Source: Pseudomonas helvetica
Lineage (GTDB): Bacteria; Pseudomonadota; Gammaproteobacteria; Pseudomonadales; Pseudomonadaceae
DNA: 64,000 nucleotides
NCBI RefSeq assembly: GCF_039908645.1
Contig: NZ_CP150917.1
Location: forward strand, 6,087,001-6,151,000
Direction of reading: 5' to 3'
The stretch's first letter is position 1; the number at the start of each line of letters is the position of its first letter. Under the pieces are notes generated by a model that saw only the letters and a list, made by a program, of their open reading frames with translations, was not told the origin of the DNA and made no database searches. Both the position numbers and the translations under genes were made by a program. Of the stretch, positions 60,865 through 64,000 are shown piece by piece.

Positions 60865-61575
60865 CTACATGCGTCCTTCTGGATACTCGGGAACGTTATC
60901 GAGAACTCGGATGGACTCAAGTTGTTCATGGCGAAAAAGGTAGCGTCCTATCGCCTCCGGAAAGGAACGTAAGCGCAGAGTTTCGTAAATATCCAGCTTG
61001 ATTGACGGATTCAGCGCGTACTTGGATTTGCCTTGGCTCGTCTTCTTTATCAACATTTCGTGCTGCAACAGAATGTTGATTACATGAGGCACACGATCCT
61101 TGTATTTTTCATCCACGCCACGTCCCTTGGGGATATCGGCAGCCCACATGTAGCCTTTGGCATTTCCACCCCACATGTGCCCTTCTTCAAGCTTGGCCAA
61201 GATGAGGATAGCGACAGCAATATCCAACGGTACCATCGGCTCGCCGTTTTCAAATTGTCGCAAAACCATGCTTATAGCAGCGCAGAGGCTTTCTTGGCAG
61301 GCGACCATTTCACATGCAACCGGCAGTTTCACTGCCAAACGCAGGCGCACACCCTCTAAAACCGAGGTCTTGATCGGTTTCAACAAAAGTACCGGCCCTG
61401 GTTTCTGTCCAACCATCGAGCAGAAATCGAGAATACTCAACGAGCAATTAGCGTCGTAAACGACGTACTTTATCGTTACAGCCGGAAACTGAGCTCTCAA
61501 TCGCTCGACGGCCATCTCCGCCTTTTCATTTCCGATGAAGCAAGTGGCTGGAAATGCCAAATACAATGAAATCAT
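60865..61575 (-). CDS. Uncharacterised 236-residue protein with winged-helix-like C-terminus
   Basis: It starts after a strong ribosome site GGAGGATGG with MISLYLAFPATCFIGNEKAE. The first 90 residues alternate strands and helices (beta-alpha, with EKAEMAVERLRAQF and TIKYVVYDAN), like a Rossmann-type fold. Residues about 160-200 (RVPHVINILLQHEMLIKKTS, GKSKYALNP) resemble a winged helix. No catalytic motif is seen. It lies 27 bp downstream of the LOTUS-like gene in the same operon, and its end converges on gajB. I cannot name a family. Confidence 0.7.
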   Translation of the reverse strand: MISLYLAFPATCFIGNEKAEMAVERLRAQFPAVTIKYVVYDANCSLSILDFCSMVGQKPGPVLLLKPIKTSVLEGVRLRLAVKLPVACEMVACQESLCAAISMVLRQFENGEPMVPLDIAVAILILAKLEEGHMWGGNAKGYMWAADIPKGRGVDEKYKDRVPHVINILLQHEMLIKKTSQGKSKYALNPSIKLDIYETLRLRSFPEAIGRYLFRHEQLESIRVLDNVPEYPEGRM

Positions 61576-61602
61576 CGTCCATCCTCCGGCTCAGCACCTC
61601 CG

Positions 61603-62466
61603 TTAACGTGCTTTAGTCGAAGAAAGAGCGGCGATGATGAAGCGCGAGGGAATCGGGATATCGAGCAATTGCTCAACAGGCATCAAACTCAACGCCGAAA
61701 GGATCAGCTTTTTGGTTTCCTCAGGCGAGTGCTGAATATCAGTACTTTCCATACTCAACTCGGGAGAGCCAACAACCAAGCCTGATTTTGTTTGGAACGC
61801 CCATTCAATAGGGAGATTTTGTTCCGACAACCACTGTTTGACAAAGCCGGAAACACGGGAGGTTCTGTAGCGGTTCCATTGGCGCATCAGACCGTCGCTG
61901 ATGCGATTCATCTCATGGCCAAACTGATGAGGGTGCCAACTAGGCGAGGCAACCATGGCTTTAACGGCGTCTGTTACGGCAGGCTCACCTGTCCACTCAT
62001 CGACGAAGGATTCAGCCCAACGTTTTTGTTCGTACAATCCGATTTTTTCGATTTCAACCCAGTCATCTGCAGGAGCCGGTGCGGTATCCAGTCCGATTCG
62101 AACCGATCCGTTCATGCGATTCATAAACCGGCGCCCAGGAGGGCTCGGGAGAGTAAAGGCTTCCCAGATAATTTTACGTAGCGGGTTATAGGTTTCGACG
62201 TGCTGAGTAACGCTCAGCGCCTGCACATCGGTCAGCGTGACGGCGAGTGCGCTTTTATCTGTCTTGATGATTTTTAACGACGTAGCGAGTAGAGGGTCAT
62301 TCAAAAGCTCAAAGAGGCTTTTGTAGCCAAATTCTTTCCAGCTAACGTTTGGATAGGCCTTACGAAGGAGGGTACCAAGCGCAGCCGCTGTAACCCAACG
62401 ACTTGTGGGCTGCAGATTGCTTCCGACAATGCGGACGACTTCATTGAGATATTCTGACAAGTCCAT
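61603..62466 (-). CDS. LOTUS/OST-HTH-like domain protein
   Basis: The 287-residue protein starts MDLSEYLNEVVRIVGSNLQP. Residues about 20-60 (SRWVTAAALGTLLRKAYPNV and SWKEFGYKSLFELLND) follow the OST-HTH/LOTUS pattern, an RNA-binding winged helix. The rest is helical with a mid-segment WNRYRTSRVSGFVKQWLSEQ and ends AALSSTKAR; no nuclease motif. The start is ATG 62466 after AAGGGG, part of a competing hairpin set upstream. A leader, promoter and attenuator-like hairpins precede it. Domain assignment is by eye from the pattern and needs a profile search. Confidence 0.6.
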   Translation of the reverse strand: MDLSEYLNEVVRIVGSNLQPTSRWVTAAALGTLLRKAYPNVSWKEFGYKSLFELLNDPLLATSLKIIKTDKSALAVTLTDVQALSVTQHVETYNPLRKIIWEAFTLPSPPGRRFMNRMNGSVRIGLDTAPAPADDWVEIEKIGLYEQKRWAESFVDEWTGEPAVTDAVKAMVASPSWHPHQFGHEMNRISDGLMRQWNRYRTSRVSGFVKQWLSEQNLPIEWAFQTKSGLVVGSPELSMESTDIQHSPEETKKLILSALSLMPVEQLLDIPIPSRFIIAALSSTKAR

Positions 62467-62473
62467 AGCTGAT

Positions 62474-62513
62474 CCCCTTAGCAAAATAGCCCCTTAGGCA
62501 AAGGCCTAAGGGG
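62474..62513 (-). promoter_or_regulatory. Alternative hairpins over the LOTUS-gene ribosome site
   Basis: In the transcript CCCCUUAGGC (62504-62513) pairs with GCCUAAGGGG (62490-62499) around a CUUU loop. The same 5' arm can instead pair with GCUAAGGGG (62474-62482), which holds the ribosome site. Eight bases (CUAAGGGG) are shared, so only one pairing can form at a time. Confidence 0.7.
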
Positions 62514-62590
62514 TGATATCTTTAATTGCTTTGTGCAGGGGTTAGAGCTACTAGGGCAGTCTACGCAATCATCTGGACTGGGCGTGGTCA

Positions 62591-62606
62591 GTCGCCTGCA
62601 AGCGAC
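62591..62606 (-). promoter_or_regulatory. Leader hairpin after the 12-codon ORF
   Basis: GTCGC and GCGAC form a five-bp stem around TTGCAG in the transcript, about 15 nt past the leader stop codon. Confidence 0.45.
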
Positions 62607-62620
62607 TCGCTGTCTAGATC

Positions 62621-62659
62621 CTAGTAATCTTCAGCTATCAGGTCCCACTGCTCGGTCAT
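62621..62659 (-). CDS. 12-codon leader peptide upstream of the LOTUS gene
   Basis: ATG 62659 reads MTEQWDLIAEDY and stops at 62621. It has a near-ideal ribosome site, GGGGAGAAGG, five bases upstream, and a hairpin (CTCACG/CGTGAG, 62674-62689) just before it. No larger frame uses this start. The tiny ORF, strong ribosome site and downstream hairpins are the layout of translational attenuation. Confidence 0.65.
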   Translation of the reverse strand: MTEQWDLIAEDY

Positions 62660-62717
62660 ATTAACCTTCTCCCCTCACGCAGGCGTGAGCAGTAGCTGCG
62701 GGTCATCAGCGGGTGGG

Positions 62718-62746
62718 AGTATTATCGGGAATTGCTGGATTGTCAA
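62718..62746 (-). promoter_or_regulatory. Sigma-70 promoter of the LOTUS operon
   Basis: A perfect -35 TTGACA (62741-62746), a 17-bp spacer and a -10 AATACT (62718-62723, four of six with the key A2 and T6). Transcription would start near 62710, 50 nt before the leader ATG. Confidence 0.65.
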
Positions 62747-62761
62747 TAAAGGCCTAAATCA

Positions 62762-62800
62762 AACCTGTCCATCCTGCCCATCCTGCCCATCCTACTGCCC
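62762..62800. repeat. Short tandem repeat upstream of the LOTUS promoter
   Basis: CTGTCCATCCTGCCCATCC followed by TGCCCATCCTACTGCC is roughly three 10-bp units of TGCCCATCC type. It lies just upstream of the promoter at 62718-62746. Confidence 0.6.
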
Positions 62801-62915
62801 CCCTTAGGCCCGCCTGTGGGCTACAGCGGGCTCATAGTCTCAATTTTTTGGAAGGCTCAGAAGCCAAAGCGAATTGCCGCTCCTCTTCAATCGGCGTTGC
62901 TATCACAAATTATAA

Positions 62916-62955
62916 GGCCCCAGCCTAGCTTGGCGCTCTGACTGAGACTGGGGAC
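62916..62955 (-). terminator. Terminator-like hairpin at the end of the last gene
   Basis: On the minus strand GGTCCCCAG and CTGGGGCC pair around an imperfect loop and are followed by TTATAATTT, right after the stop of the 62966 gene. Confidence 0.6.
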
Positions 62956-62965
62956 CTAGAGAAAA

Positions 62966-64000
62966 CTACAGCGCGTCCAAGCGATAGCGGCTCTCAGACT
63001 CCTGAACTACCTTGAAAGCAGGCGGGTGAGGTGCATCTTTCGCTGGATCTACGTTGGTGACTTGAGCCACTGCGTCTCCGACTGCCCAATAATCGTTCTT
63101 GCGAGCGGCGGCCCATCGTCTGGAGCTTTCCTCGCGCCATTTCTTGACGTCGCCAATGTAACTTGCCTCGTCAGCCAGCTTGCCCAAGAACGCCATGAGA
63201 TCTTGGCCTCGCGGGATCACGTCTTCTGGGCTCATCCCATCCAACAGGATTGCGCTGAGGAGTAGCGCACGTGCTTGCGAAGAGAAGCGCGCGGTCAGAC
63301 GTGCGCCGTCATGGGTTTGCATGCTGAAAATGGCCAGCCAGGTGAGTAGATCCGCCTTTGCCCTGAAATCGCGAATAGCTGGTGCCATTAAAGGTTGCCC
63401 AGGGTTGGACATTGCGAGAGACACACCAACTACATAGTCGTCGTACTCGGCCAATTCTGGCATCGTAGCCTTGGTTAGCTCCCCGGCGCTTTGTACCTGT
63501 TCAACGCTGTTTCGCCGAATCATCACCGCACCGTAGGCTTGTACGATTCGGACGTGCAGTTGGTCGGGGGTCGCAAAACGTTTCACAAGGCCCAACACCT
63601 TTTCGATGCCGACAGTGGACGCGATGAAGCGCTGAGCTTGATGAGTCCCGCCCATAACTGACTCATCGATCTGGTAGTGTAAATCCAACCGATAGCGCGG
63701 AAGCGCCTCGGTCATCATGTGATCCCGCTCCACCTTAACGTTGGGCGTATCCATCGCCGCCAGCACCATTGGCGGGACGTCATCGACCGTCAACCACTCA
63801 TGAAGACGGACGTAGGTGATTTGGCGCTCGTAGAAACTCGGCCCACTGAGGTTATCCGTCATTGCCGATCGGGGACGCAACTGGCCATCAACGATGATCG
63901 GGCCAGTTGGTACGTCCATGGCGTCAGCGGGGAAACGACCATCGTCGAGCACCAGGCCATTGATGGCTACGAGGTCATTCTGGGAAGCATTCACCAGCTC
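62966..64000 (-). CDS. Unrecognised island protein, 5' end at or beyond the window edge
   Basis: The frame is open to the last base. A possible GTG start lies at 63992-63994, giving 342 residues, but sequence upstream stays open, so it is annotated as partial. It begins VNASQNDLVAINGLVLDDGR and contains long helices (AQRFIASTVGIEKVLGLVKR; RGQDLMAFLGKLADEASYIG) and WREESSRRWAAARKNDYW. No signal peptide, membrane segment or catalytic motif seen. It ends at a hairpin terminator. I cannot assign a family. Confidence 0.6.
   Translation of the reverse strand, partial: ELVNASQNDLVAINGLVLDDGRFPADAMDVPTGPIIVDGQLRPRSAMTDNLSGPSFYERQITYVRLHEWLTVDDVPPMVLAAMDTPNVKVERDHMMTEALPRYRLDLHYQIDESVMGGTHQAQRFIASTVGIEKVLGLVKRFATPDQLHVRIVQAYGAVMIRRNSVEQVQSAGELTKATMPELAEYDDYVVGVSLAMSNPGQPLMAPAIRDFRAKADLLTWLAIFSMQTHDGARLTARFSSQARALLLSAILLDGMSPEDVIPRGQDLMAFLGKLADEASYIGDVKKWREESSRRWAAARKNDYWAVGDAVAQVTNVDPAKDAPHPPAFKVVQESESRYRLDAL

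Noticed and set aside
62560..62640. tRNA-like cloverleaf in the island gap
   Set aside because: Only one short stem is convincing; no T-arm sequence or acceptor stem fits.

Overview
The window is chromosomal DNA of a Pseudomonas, most likely of the P. fluorescens/P. putida side of the genus. Gene order and protein content support this: algP, FKBP, algQ, dsbB, hemY-hemX-hemD-hemC, algR and argH lie in a row. They are followed by cyaA, rnk, cyaY, lptM-lysA-dapF-DUF484-xerC, sutA, amtB-glnK, ubiK and comM. Several REP-type inverted-repeat doublets of the kind typical of fluorescent pseudomonads lie between genes. I see no rRNA, tRNA or CRISPR array.

Positions 1-20,000 hold housekeeping genes: a partial chaC, a PagP-like outer-membrane protein, a ferredoxin-type reductase with ubiD, rho, trxA, and a GntR regulator divergent from a four-gene polar amino-acid ABC transporter. 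Then come ppx and ppk (opposed polyphosphate enzymes), hemB, a DedA protein, a sterol-desaturase-like membrane enzyme, elbB, a YaiI-family protein and an FTR1 iron permease fused to cytochrome c. Positions 20,000-29,300 hold a four-gene envelope operon (COG3014 lipoprotein, YcfL, LpoB, CsgG-like), a LysE exporter, an ABC-F ATPase, the histone-H1-like algP, an FKBP isomerase and algQ/rsd. Positions 29,300-37,000 hold dsbB, the heme operon, algR and argH. The AlgR partner kinase gene (algZ/fimS), which sits between algR and argH in P. aeruginosa, is absent here.

Positions 37,000-53,000 continue with a glutathione transferase, small conserved proteins, cyaA, rnk, cyaY, the lysine/peptidoglycan precursor genes with xerC, sutA, a YjbQ protein, amtB-glnK and ubiK. 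Between ubiK and comM lies a BRO-N antirepressor-like gene. It is preceded by a strongly structured RNA resembling the phage C4 antisense RNA.

At 53,940 comM is cut after codon 282, and everything to the window end is a genomic island with different codon use. The junction begins TGT and carries two abutting 20-bp repeats, as at transposon ends of the Tn7/tni type. A third diverged copy lies 640 bp inside. The island cargo includes unknown genes and a two-gene Gabija-type defence module (OLD/TOPRIM ATPase plus UvrD-like helicase). On the other strand is a two-gene unit made of a LOTUS-like domain protein and an uncharacterised winged-helix-like protein. This pair has a clear promoter, a 12-codon leader ORF and two mutually exclusive hairpins over its ribosome binding site. 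It is the best candidate here for an undescribed, conditionally expressed system. The window ends inside an unrecognised 342-residue-plus gene.
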